The notes under the pieces are model-generated. The model did not search any database and was not told the origin of the DNA. It was given only the letters and a program-made list of their open reading frames with translations. This document shows, piece by piece, positions 1 to 10,200 of a DNA stretch of 41,923 nt. Origin of the DNA: a virus; IMG/VR virus record IMGVR_UViG_3300032668_000052, positions 1 through 41,923 of that record; one strand, written 5' to 3'. Position 1 is the first letter of the stretch. Every line of letters begins with the position of its first letter. Position numbers and translations under genes: made by a program.

Positions 1-3000
1 TCTGTGAACAACAGAATCTAATGTACTAGTATTCCATACTGTAACAAATCCCGAACTTGTATTAACTGCGGTATCTGTACCTGCTGTAATTGTAAACACA
101 CCGGAAAAGTTGCCTAATGTTAAAACAGGACTATTGTCGCTATACATCGCGCCAGCATATAAATTTCCTGCTACGCCCATGCCGCCGTCAACAATTACTG
201 CGCCAGTATTAGTTCCTGTGCTATTAGTAGTGTTCCAGAATATTGTGTTTCCGCCAACATTTAAGTTTTCACCAACGCCAACACCGCCGGCTACAACCAA
301 CGCTCCTGAATTTGTACTTGTACTATTTGTTGGAGAACCTAGATATAATTCATTAGAGTAGAATAATGTTCCACCAATGTAAACATCTTTTCCAATTCCA
401 ACACCGCCTTCAACTACAATAGAACCTGTTTGAGTATTAAACGCATTTGATGTGTTGGCAAATGTTATAATATCAGTTGTTGTGGCTCCACGATCAGTAA
501 TAGATTGTAGTGTACTTGTATTCCAAATACTTACAATACCGTGACTGGTTGTAATAGCAGTATCTGTTCCAGCAATTAAATTAGTAACCGCAAACTGAGC
601 AATCGTAGAGGTTGTAATAATTTGTGCGTTAGCAACAAAAGAAATATTGTTTACATATAGACTTCCGCCGATGCCAACACCACCTTGTACTACTAGAGCG
701 CCAGTGGTATAGTTAGAACTAGGAGTTTGATTGTTTATAGAAACTGCTTGGTCGGTAGTTGCTCCTCGTTTTGTAACAGATTCTAATGTACTTGTGTCCC
801 AAACTACAATATTGCCAGTTGATGTAGAAACTTGTGTGTCTGTTCCGGCGGTTAATGTAGTTACACCTAAGTTAGTAATTGTTACACTACCTGTAGATGT
901 TGAAATTCCGATAAATGTACTGCTATTGATGTTAGTAACACCGAGGTTAGTAATTGTTACTGAACCAGTATTTTGACTTACTCCAATAAATTGTGAACCA
1001 AAGTTTTGTTGTACGCCTAAGTTAGTAATTGTTACAGTACCTGTAGATGTACTTACACCGATAAATGGACCAGCAAGGGTAGCAGTTACACCTAAGTTAT
1101 CAATTTGGAATGTTGTATATGTTCCATAACTTGAAACATTTTCTAATCCAATTGAATTTCCAGCAACTGGAACAACTGCTGTTACAACTCGATTGTTGTT
1201 ATCAAATAATCTGTTGGCAAAAATATCATAAGAAATATACAAATTATCGTAACCGTGAATGTTACCTTGTACATTTAATCCTTCGCCAACATTTACATTT
1301 CCGCCAAAGCCTGCTCCACCAAATACAATCAATGCTCCAGAAGTATTGCTAACTGAGTCGGTGTTATTTGTAAGTGTAATTATTTGGTTAGTAGTATTTC
1401 CTCTGCTTGTTACAGTTTGTAATGTACTTGTATTCCATACAGTAACAACACCTGTAGAACTACTTACGGCAGTATCTGTACCAGCATATAAATTAGTTAC
1501 ACCATATGAACCAATTGTACCTGTTGTAACAATCGCAAAATTATTAATATAACCTGTACCGCCAACATATAAATTACCACCAATACCAACTCCGCCGGCT
1601 ACTTGAAGAGCACCAGTACTAGTTGATGTTGCTGAAGCCACAGAAGTAACAGTTAGAGTATTAGTTACGTTAATACCGCCACTACTTACCCAATTATTAA
1701 CTCCGTCATATAACCAAGTAATATCACCAGCGCCTGGACCAACAACAATACCGGCGCCTGTTGCTAAAATTGGAAGGCTTGCGGCAGTAGATAAGTTTAG
1801 AGTTTTATCACCTGTGGCAATTTGATTTGTGTTTACAACAGTTTGAGTACCGTCAACATATAAATTACCAGCAATATAAGCATCTGAACCAAATCGAGCA
1901 ACTCCTACAATATTTGATCCGCCTGCTACATATAAAGCAGATGAACCTGTATTTGTAATTGAAATAGCCTGATTAGTTGTAGCACCTCGTTCTGTAACTG
2001 TTTCTAATGTTGAAGTGTTCCATACAGTAACTACTCCAGTGGCTGTGCTTACGGCAGTATCTGTACCTGCTACTAGAGAAGTAACAACGTAAGGAGCATC
2101 ATTTGCTGTTGTTAAAATCAATCCACCGCCGACATATGAAGGATCGTTAACATATAATGCTCCTCCTATATATGTGTCTTGGTCGATACTTGCTCCGCCA
2201 ACAACTTGGAAGGCTCCTGTTCCAGTACCATATGAATTAGCACTACCATTTACTAGTAATTCAGCACCAACTGTGGCAATATTACCAACTGTTAAATTCT
2301 GTCCAGAAATTATATCTTTAGATACAGTTAACGTGTTTAGAATTGTAATTGCGTTAGTTGTTGAATTACCTCTGCTTGTTACAGTTTGTAATGTTGAAGT
2401 GTTCCAAACATAAACTACACCTGTTTGTGTGTTTACAGCGGTATCAGTTCCGGCATACAGCGCAGTTACACCAAAATTACCAATAGTAGCAGTTGTTAGT
2501 ACTCGAGCATTTTGATCATATACCGCAAAGGCATAGATATTCTTTTGAACACCTAATCCGCCATCGATGACTACAGCACCGGTTGTTGTACTTGTGCTAT
2601 TTGTTGTATTAACTACAGTAGTCAAGCCGTCAATAAACACATCATTAAATGTTGATGTTTGACTAACTGTTAAATTAGTTGCGGATAAAACACCTGTTTC
2701 AAATTCTGAAGTAACATTTAATGTAGTAAATGTTGCGGTATTTGCTTCAATTGTTTGTGCTGAAACATCGGTAGATGTTATTTCTGTTGCTAAAATATTA
2801 TTAGCATAAATTGTTCCGGTTGAAATTTCATCAATAACTGTTAGAGTATTGATGATATTAATTGCGTTTGTAGTTGTAGCACCGCGACCAGAAACAGATT
2901 GTAAAGTAGAAGTGTCTGTAATAGTTACACTAGCCGTAGCAGTTGTTGGATCTACACCAATATCTGCTCCGCCAAAAATTTGTGTGATTACACGGAATCC

Positions 3001-5433
3001 ATTATCAAATAATTGTCCGCCAAACACATGTCCGCCAACATCTATATCTGTTGTTACTGTTAATGTGTTTTCAATTGTAATTGTAGCAGTTGTTGTATTG
3101 CCTCGTTGAGCAACAGTATCTAATGTGCTAGTATTCCAAATTGTAACAATGCCAGTAGAACTGCTTACAGCAGTATCGGTACCTGCTTGTAATGATGAAA
3201 CACCAAAATTACCAATAGTAGCAGTTGTAAGTACTTGCGCACCTAATGCATACATTGCTCCAGCATATAAATCACCGCCAACACCAACGCCACCGTCAAC
3301 TACTAGAGCACCAGTAGTTGTTGAATATGCTTGTGCTGTACTTAAAACGTTAATAGCACCGTAATTAGTTAATGTTCCTACAACATTTAATGCCCCAGCG
3401 TTAACTAATGTTCCACCTACTTGTAAATTTCCACCAATACCAACACCGCCAGTAACAACTAATGCGCCTGTAAGAGTCGATGTTGTATCTTGCGGAGATA
3501 AAATATTTTGTGTACCGTCAACTACGCTGTCGCCACCAACAATACTATTGCCACCAATAACGGTATTGCCAAAAATTGATGCGGCACCTTTGATAGTTAC
3601 GTTTTGTCCAATACCAACACCACCGGCAACAACTAACGCACCAGAATTTGTGCTTGTGTTAACGGTAGCATTGTTAATAATGATTCTTTGATCGGTAGTG
3701 TTACCTCGACTTGAAACACTTTCAAGAGTTGAGATATCCCAAATAACAACTTGTCCGGTTGAACTACTTACTGCGGTATCTGTACCAGCAGATATAGAAC
3801 TTACGCCATAGTTACCAATAGTTGCAGTTGTAAGAATTTGTGCGCCCTGTACAAAACTTGCGCTACCTGCGTTAATTGCGCCAACAACACCTAGTCCACC
3901 GTTGACAACAACTGCGCCAGTGATAGGAGAAATTGAACTTGTTGTATTAAGAACTCTTAAAGTACCGTCAATGATTTCTCCACCATATAGGTAGAAACTT
4001 CCTGTAACATTTAAATCTTGTCCAACATAAATGTCTTGACTTACAGTTAGTGTGTTTAGTATACTAATAGCGTTGGTGGTTGTTGCTCCTCTATTAGTTA
4101 AACTTTGTAATGTTGCTGTACTCCAAATTACAACAGGACCACTAGTTGAACTAACTGCGGTATCTGTGCCTGCTACTAGATTAGTAACAGCAAATTCTGG
4201 AATTGTTGCTACTGTAATAATTTGTGCGCCACTAATAAAACTAGTGTTCGCAACATTTAAAAAGCCATTTACCTGTAAATTTTGACCAACTATTGCTCCG
4301 CCAGTAACAGTAAATGCGTTACTTAAAGTTGAGGCAACAATTAAATTCTGTCCAATGTAACCTCCACCGGTTACCATTAAAGGAGCATTGTATATTCCAA
4401 AAGCACCGCTTGGATCTGTTAGCGTTAAATCAGGAGCAAAAATTCCTTGTCCAAATGCCGCGCCACCAGAAACATTCAACGCTTCACTTGAGGTGTTACC
4501 GATATATACAGTTCCAGAAACACCTAATCCACCATTTAATAATTCTACGGCATTTCCTGTTACTGCTTGATAATTTGAAAGTGTAGAATCGAATATTGCG
4601 GTATTACCGTATAGATTTCCGCCAAGACCAATACCGCCCTTGACTGTTAATGCGCCAGTAGTTGTGCTAACAGAATTGTTTGTACTCCAGATACTTGCTG
4701 TAGTTTCTGCTATTAGATATCCGCCAATGTAAACATTGCCAGTAATACCAGCACCGCCACCTTCTGTAATAATTAACGCACCACTAGTGGTACTTGTAGA
4801 ATTAGTATTGGTGTTAATTGTTATGGTACCAGAGAAAAACTGTGTACCTGTAAATTGTGTAGCACGAGTAACAACTTCGGCATTGTCAATGTACAATGGG
4901 CCATACATATTACCGCCACCTTGTACAAATAAACTACCAGCAATACCTACTCCACCCATTACAGTTAGAGCATTTTGGCTTGATGTATTTGCGTTCTCAG
5001 TTGTGTCACCGATATAAACAGTACCACTTGTTATGTAAAGTGCTTTACTGTCTTCTACAGTTGTACCGTCTATTGATATCGGAGGACCTTGAATCCACAA
5101 ACTTACCGCAGTAGTAATTGATGTTACACTTGTTGCGCTGAATAATGTTTGACCTATGTAATTTGCTACACTTAAGGCAATAGATCCGGAACTAGAATTG
5201 TCAACTACAGAAATATTACCTAAACTAAATCCGTATCCTGTTGTTGTATTAATTGAAGTCGTTACACTAGGATTTTGACGAGCAATGATTGTTCCTGCGG
5301 CATTAATATTGCCACCAATACCGGCTCCGCCGCCGACTTGTAAAGAACCACTTGTTAAAGATGTTGAATCAGCAGTGCTCTGCGCTACTATTCCACCTTT
5401 TACAATAAAGTATTGGTTCTGTGATATTGCCAT
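1..5433 (-). CDS. Giant repetitive tail-fibre-like protein, C-terminus cut by window edge
   Basis: The reading frame opens at ATG 5433 (MAISQNQYFIVKGG) and I found no stop down to base 1 where I translated it, at both ends and in parts between. At least 1811 codons are present and the C-terminus lies outside the window. A ribosome site AAGGA sits 7 nt before the ATG, 10 bases after the stop of the 611-aa gene. Two module types alternate. One is a beta-rich VVxGGVGIGGxLYV motif, about 20 recognisable or degenerate copies. The other is a VTVWNTSTLxTVTxRGxTT motif preceded by AGTDTAV, about 10 copies. Both are typical of long fibrous virion proteins of T4-like marine phages. It is rich in Thr, Ser, Gly, Val and Asn, with no signal peptide or enzyme motif seen. 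Likely role: distal or side tail fibre in host attachment. The fibre class is well supported; the exact position in the virion is inference. Confidence 0.85.
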   Translation of the reverse strand, partial: MAISQNQYFIVKGGIVAQSTADSTSLTSGSLQVGGGAGIGGNINAAGTIIARQNPSVTTSINTTTGYGFSLGNISVVDNSSSGSIALSVANYIGQTLFSATSVTSITTAVSLWIQGPPISIDGTTVEDSKALYITSGTVYIGDTTENANTSSQNALTVMGGVGIAGSLFVQGGGNMYGPLYIDNAEVVTRATQFTGTQFFSGTITINTNTNSTSTTSGALIITEGGGAGITGNVYIGGYLIAETTASIWSTNNSVSTTTGALTVKGGIGLGGNLYGNTAIFDSTLSNYQAVTGNAVELLNGGLGVSGTVYIGNTSSEALNVSGGAAFGQGIFAPDLTLTDPSGAFGIYNAPLMVTGGGYIGQNLIVASTLSNAFTVTGGAIVGQNLQVNGFLNVANTSFISGAQIITVATIPEFAVTNLVAGTDTAVSSTSGPVVIWSTATLQSLTNRGATTTNAISILNTLTVSQDIYVGQDLNVTGSFYLYGGEIIDGTLRVLNTTSSISPITGAVVVNGGLGVVGAINAGSASFVQGAQILTTATIGNYGVSSISAGTDTAVSSSTGQVVIWDISTLESVSSRGNTTDQRIIINNATVNTSTNSGALVVAGGVGIGQNVTIKGAASIFGNTVIGGNSIVGGDSVVDGTQNILSPQDTTSTLTGALVVTGGVGIGGNLQVGGTLVNAGALNVVGTLTNYGAINVLSTAQAYSTTTGALVVDGGVGVGGDLYAGAMYALGAQVLTTATIGNFGVSSLQAGTDTAVSSSTGIVTIWNTSTLDTVAQRGNTTTATITIENTLTVTTDIDVGGHVFGGQLFDNGFRVITQIFGGADIGVDPTTATASVTITDTSTLQSVSGRGATTTNAINIINTLTVIDEISTGTIYANNILATEITSTDVSAQTIEANTATFTTLNVTSEFETGVLSATNLTVSQTSTFNDVFIDGLTTVVNTTNSTSTTTGAVVIDGGLGVQKNIYAFAVYDQNARVLTTATIGNFGVTALYAGTDTAVNTQTGVVYVWNTSTLQTVTSRGNSTTNAITILNTLTVSKDIISGQNLTVGNIATVGAELLVNGSANSYGTGTGAFQVVGGASIDQDTYIGGALYVNDPSYVGGGLILTTANDAPYVVTSLVAGTDTAVSTATGVVTVWNTSTLETVTERGATTNQAISITNTGSSALYVAGGSNIVGVARFGSDAYIAGNLYVDGTQTVVNTNQIATGDKTLNLSTAASLPILATGAGIVVGPGAGDITWLYDGVNNWVSSGGINVTNTLTVTSVASATSTSTGALQVAGGVGIGGNLYVGGTGYINNFAIVTTGTIGSYGVTNLYAGTDTAVSSSTGVVTVWNTSTLQTVTSRGNTTNQIITLTNNTDSVSNTSGALIVFGGAGFGGNVNVGEGLNVQGNIHGYDNLYISYDIFANRLFDNNNRVVTAVVPVAGNSIGLENVSSYGTYTTFQIDNLGVTATLAGPFIGVSTSTGTVTITNLGVQQNFGSQFIGVSQNTGSVTITNLGVTNINSSTFIGISTSTGSVTITNLGVTTLTAGTDTQVSTSTGNIVVWDTSTLESVTKRGATTDQAVSINNQTPSSNYTTGALVVQGGVGIGGSLYVNNISFVANAQIITTSTIAQFAVTNLIAGTDTAITTSHGIVSIWNTSTLQSITDRGATTTDIITFANTSNAFNTQTGSIVVEGGVGIGKDVYIGGTLFYSNELYLGSPTNSTSTNSGALVVAGGVGVGENLNVGGNTIFWNTTNSTGTNTGAVIVDGGMGVAGNLYAGAMYSDNSPVLTLGNFSGVFTITAGTDTAVNTSSGFVTVWNTSTLDSVVHR

Positions 5434-5443
5434 CTTCTAATCC

Positions 5444-7279
5444 TTAAATAGTTATACTCTGTCTTAATACTTTGATTGTCTTTTGTGTCAAAGCACTATT
5501 TGGAGTGAATAACAAGCGAACAAGACCATTTCCGCCAACATTATAATCAACGTCAAATGTTCCTCGCTCTCCTTGAGTGGTAACGATACCGTATTGTGAA
5601 AGATATGTTTGTCCGATATTATCAATTAAAATCATAAGTTCTACAACGTGAAATGCAGCATATGGTCCTACGCCGTCAGCAATTTGGACAAACTCTTTAG
5701 TTGTTCTATAATTAGATAACGGAAAACTATCAATAACTGTTTGTGTTGTGCCAGTATTTATTATCGTAACTCTTGTGGAGATTTGAGAATCGTTTAATGC
5801 TACGCTTCCTGCTACTTGTAGTTTATCAACACCGTTATCGTATTGATCTCCTACTAATAAATTACCTGTTGCTTTAGATACGACTAGACGGTATGTAGAA
5901 TGTATATCATCATAAAGTGTTAAACTACCTTCGTCGATACTACCACCAGCAGTACCGCTACGGTTATAACCGCCTACATCCCATGTATAACTTTGTCCAT
6001 TTGTTGCTGTATTTTCCATACGGAAAAATACATGTCCAGTAGCGTCTGGGCTTTCTAATGTAATACTTTGGCCAACATACAAGGCGCCACCAATACCTAC
6101 TCCGCCTTCAACAACTACAGCACCAGTATAGGTATTAAATGCTTGAGCAGGATTGTTTACAGTAAATTGGCTTGTAATTGTTCCGCCATTCCAATAAATG
6201 TTGTTTAGCGGAACGCCGTCTGAATAATAATGATTTGCGTAGACATCACCACCTACACCTAACCCGCCTGCGATAGTTACCGCACCAGTTAGTGAACTTG
6301 TTGCGGATGTTAATGATCCAACAACAATATTTCCACCAATTCCAACACCACCAGCAACACTTAATGCGCCAGTTGTTGTACTAACCGCGGTCTGAGTACC
6401 TGTTACTCTAATTTGTTGAGCAGTAAAACTACCTTGGGCACTTGTAAAATATAAATTACCACCTAAATACAAGTCTTGACCAATGCCAACACCACCTGCT
6501 ACAGTTAACGCACCGCTATTTGTAGATGTCGAATTAACTGTTGATAAGACTGCTAAATTTGTAAAAGAACCTGCCGCCGCAATATTCAAACCAATTGGAC
6601 TGTTATCCAGAGATTTATTTGTTACTGCTTGTGGCAATGAATCAGCAACGAATTGATACCAGTAGATTGGATCAACACCTAAGGTCTGACCTTTCTTAAA
6701 TGTAGTAAAGAAGTAACGTCCACCATATGTAATACCGTCTGAAGCGTTAACAATGGCACCTGCTAGAGCAGTTCCAGTGTTGGCATCAGTAGCACGTAAC
6801 CATACTCCGTTTGTAGAAGTAGAATTTGTTGCGGTACTAATAACATAAAAGATACCGTTCATTGTTGGATCGGTTTCTGCTCGTACTAGAACACGATCAG
6901 CAACAACAAGTTGGATTCCGTCAACGGCAAACGGAGCATTTAATGGGTCAACTGAATTAGTAGTCGCCGCACGAACTGGAATTTTTAAGTTTGTTGTCAA
7001 ACTTGGAATGTTTACAGGACCGTTAATTGTAACAGTACCAGTTCCGGTCGGATTAATAGTAATATTACCGTCAGGTGTCTGGCTAGTAATAACACCATTT
7101 AAGAAACTTAAATTACCTAAACTATTTGTAAATGTACTAATACCATTTACAACAACAAGTGTATAACCTGTGCTTGTAGTAGGGCTGTTACCTAATTGAT
7201 ATTGAACCTGACTAGGATTACTATAACCAGAAGGAGATGACGGGTTTTTACTTGAGCCGCTTAATAGACCTAATGACAT
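5444..7279 (-). CDS. Tail fibre protein with GGVGIGG repeats and receptor-binding-like C-terminus
   Basis: 611 aa. The N-terminal third contains LGNLSFLNGVITSQ and GTVTINGPVNI strings, which also occur near the N-terminus of the upstream 3533-aa protein and may be a shared attachment or beta-prism region. Four GGVGIGG/GGLGVGG repeats occupy the middle, shared in style with the downstream giant fibre. The last ~130 residues (from about TTQTVIDSFPLSNYRTTKEF to a hydrophobic IKVLRQSITI end) look like the compact C-terminal tip domain of cyanophage-type fibres; this is from recall of the family, not a search. The start ATG 7279 is preceded by GGAGGA about 10 nt upstream, 3 bases after the stop of the giant gene. 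It is probably cotranscribed with both neighbours and contributes to the same fibre complex. Confidence 0.82.
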   Translation of the reverse strand: MSLGLLSGSSKNPSSPSGYSNPSQVQYQLGNSPTTSTGYTLVVVNGISTFTNSLGNLSFLNGVITSQTPDGNITINPTGTGTVTINGPVNIPSLTTNLKIPVRAATTNSVDPLNAPFAVDGIQLVVADRVLVRAETDPTMNGIFYVISTATNSTSTNGVWLRATDANTGTALAGAIVNASDGITYGGRYFFTTFKKGQTLGVDPIYWYQFVADSLPQAVTNKSLDNSPIGLNIAAAGSFTNLAVLSTVNSTSTNSGALTVAGGVGIGQDLYLGGNLYFTSAQGSFTAQQIRVTGTQTAVSTTTGALSVAGGVGIGGNIVVGSLTSATSSLTGAVTIAGGLGVGGDVYANHYYSDGVPLNNIYWNGGTITSQFTVNNPAQAFNTYTGAVVVEGGVGIGGALYVGQSITLESPDATGHVFFRMENTATNGQSYTWDVGGYNRSGTAGGSIDEGSLTLYDDIHSTYRLVVSKATGNLLVGDQYDNGVDKLQVAGSVALNDSQISTRVTIINTGTTQTVIDSFPLSNYRTTKEFVQIADGVGPYAAFHVVELMILIDNIGQTYLSQYGIVTTQGERGTFDVDYNVGGNGLVRLLFTPNSALTQKTIKVLRQSITI

Positions 7280-7282
7280 ATC

Positions 7283-10200
7283 TTATTGTCCTCCAACGAC
7301 TAAAATAAACGGTGTCATTTCAGCGTATAATGATTTCTGGAATGTTCTACCATACAATACACCAGTTGCCTGACTAATTACCAATCCTGTACCAATTCGG
7401 AAGTCACCGTTTTGGTCAGTTGATGTAAAGAATACCTTACCGTTATTCAATTGAACAGTTTCATGACTTTGTATAGGATCCTTACGTCCGATTTGAGGCA
7501 ATGCGCTATAGTTTGGTCCTGAACCAATATATTCAAATAAGTATCCAGATGCTGATTGATAACTTCTTTGATAGAAATTAACAGTTGTTCCGTCTATGAA
7601 TAGTAACGGATTTGTTGGTGCTTCCTCGAGGTTGACAATGTGATACCTACCTTGACGAGCATAATATCCGTTTCCTACATTAACGCTTCTATAATTACCT
7701 GGGAATAATTGATCAAATACTACTGCGTCAATAATGCTACCAACATCTCGATAACACTTATTTCTGTTATATGAGAAATTAACAAAAGTTTTATTGATAT
7801 AGGCAATAGTTTCTGCTACAATAAACGCTCTATTTGCTTCTAATAAGTTATAGGCTTTGGTTGCGTTTGGATCTGAACTAGCAACCAATGGAATGGATGT
7901 TTTACTTGGAGCAACACCCGGACCATTGTTAATGATATTAGTAATTAATTCAATATTTGTATTGATTGAATTAGCCATTGCTGTTGAAGTTGTGCCAGGT
8001 AAGTTAGTTACTTGAACAGTTCCAGTTTGATAAACGCTGGTCACGGTGTTTGCTGTAATAACTTTTGCCATTAAGCCACTGATAAAATTGTAAGCCGCAG
8101 TAGTCTGTGGCATTTCGCCCGGAATTGCGCTACTATTACCGTCAAAATTATAGTAGTAAGTTCCTGCTTGAATTGCTTGTCTATTACCGCCATGTAGTAA
8201 ATCAAATGATACGCTGTCAAGCATATAACCTACATCACGGAAACATGTTGCTTGATCGTATTGGAATCCGCTGTACGTAGCATTTACATAAGCAATAACT
8301 TCTTCAACAATAAATTCTTTGTTTAGTTCTAATAAATTAGCAGAATTAATTACATTAGGATCAGTGCTTGCTGTTAATCCAATTGGAGTTTTTGCTATTG
8401 CCACGCTAGGACCATTATTAATAATATTTGTAATCAACGCAACATTTGAACTAATAGCAGTTGCCTGAGCAGTTGTGCCAATATTTGTCGACAACACTTG
8501 TTTTGTATGATTTTGATATGTGTTTGTTACCAACTGACCTGTAATAATTTGAGGAATAATAGCGTTCATTCTATCATAGGCTGCGGTTGTAAGAGTTTGT
8601 TCATCTTCAATTACACTTATATCTCCATCATAGGCATAATAAGCAACACCTGATTGAATTGCTTGTCTATTACCGCCATATAATAAGTCAAATGACACAC
8701 TATTGATCATGTAGCCTACGTCTCTATAGCAAGTATCACTGTTATAAGTAAATCCTGCTGTCTTAGTATCTTCAATAAAGGCAATTGCCTCTGCTTGTAG
8801 ATAAGCAACGTTAGCCTGTAGTAACGCATAAGCATTTTGAACATTTGTATTTGTGCTGGCTGTTAGACTATTTGGAACAATAGCATCAGTTACTCCGGCA
8901 ACACCGTTGATTAAAATGTTTGTAATAACAGTAAAATCTGCCGCAATCAAATCTGCTTCTGCTTGAGTAGCAAGTGGGTAGTTTGTTTGTTGAGCAATTA
9001 AAGATTGGAATCTGTCACCAGTAGTATCGCCTAACACAACTTTTTGTGCCAATGAACTAATGTAGTTAACTGCGTTGGTTGTAGTAGTAATTTCACTAGC
9101 AATAGATCCTGTATAACCTAAATCTTGACTCCAGTATTGTAATCCCGCAAAATTACTTTGACTAGAACCGTCAAATAATAAATCTTGTGCCAGAGCATCG
9201 ACAATTAATCTTGTATCTCGGCGGCAAGTATCTCTATTGTAATATGGACCTGAAGCAAATTCTTGATCAATATAGGCAATAACTTCTGCTTTGATAAATT
9301 CTTTATTCTTTAACAATAAACTATAAGCACTCAATGTTGATGTGCTAGTGCTTGCCACTTGTCCAATAGGCACTTGGCTTGGCGCAACACTTGGTCCGTT
9401 GGCAATAATATTTGTAATCAAATCAATATTGTTACTAATAATTGAAACATCAGTCGTTGTTCCGACATTTGCTATAACATCAGTAGTTCCGGCATAATTG
9501 TCATTTACAAATGAAGTAATTTCTGATTGAATAAATGATCTATTTGCTTGTAATAAATTAAATGCTCTTTGAACGTTAGTGCTTGTCGAGGCCACTAGAC
9601 TAATTGGAGTCATATCTCCAGTAGCCGCACTTGGTCCAACACTAATAATGTTTAATATATTATCTACTAGTGATTGTACTTCTGTTTCTTCAACACTAGT
9701 TGCCGCATAAGATTCAAACACCTGTGTAGCAGTATTGCTTGCGCTAGGAGTTACTGCTTGATTTTGAACTATTAACCCAACAACTTCTCTCAAGTGTTCA
9801 TATGCTCCTGTTGTCTGAGTATATTCGTTTATTAACACACTTGATGTTGAACTAAATCCATAATAGTAGACACCACTTTGAACTGCTTGTCTATTACCGC
9901 CATGTAACAAATCAAAACTAATGCTATCAACAATATATCCTACATCTCGACCACATATTGCTCGGTCATAATTGAAGTTGGCTGTTTTGGTTGCTTCAAC
10001 ATAGGCAACAACTTCTGCTTGTAGGTATGATCTATTTGCCTGTAATAAATTGTATCCTGCTACTGTAGATGTAGTAGTACTTGCTGTACCATTTGGTACA
10101 ATTAAATCTGTTATGCCACTGGTTCCTGTATTCAAGATACTTAGAATTAAATTAAATTCGTTTGCTACAAATGCTGTGTCAGTTGAAGAAGCAATAGTTG

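Noticed and set aside
1-5114. Many short plus-strand ORFs in the left 5 kb
   Set aside because: All lie opposite one long minus-strand repetitive frame that is open to the window edge.
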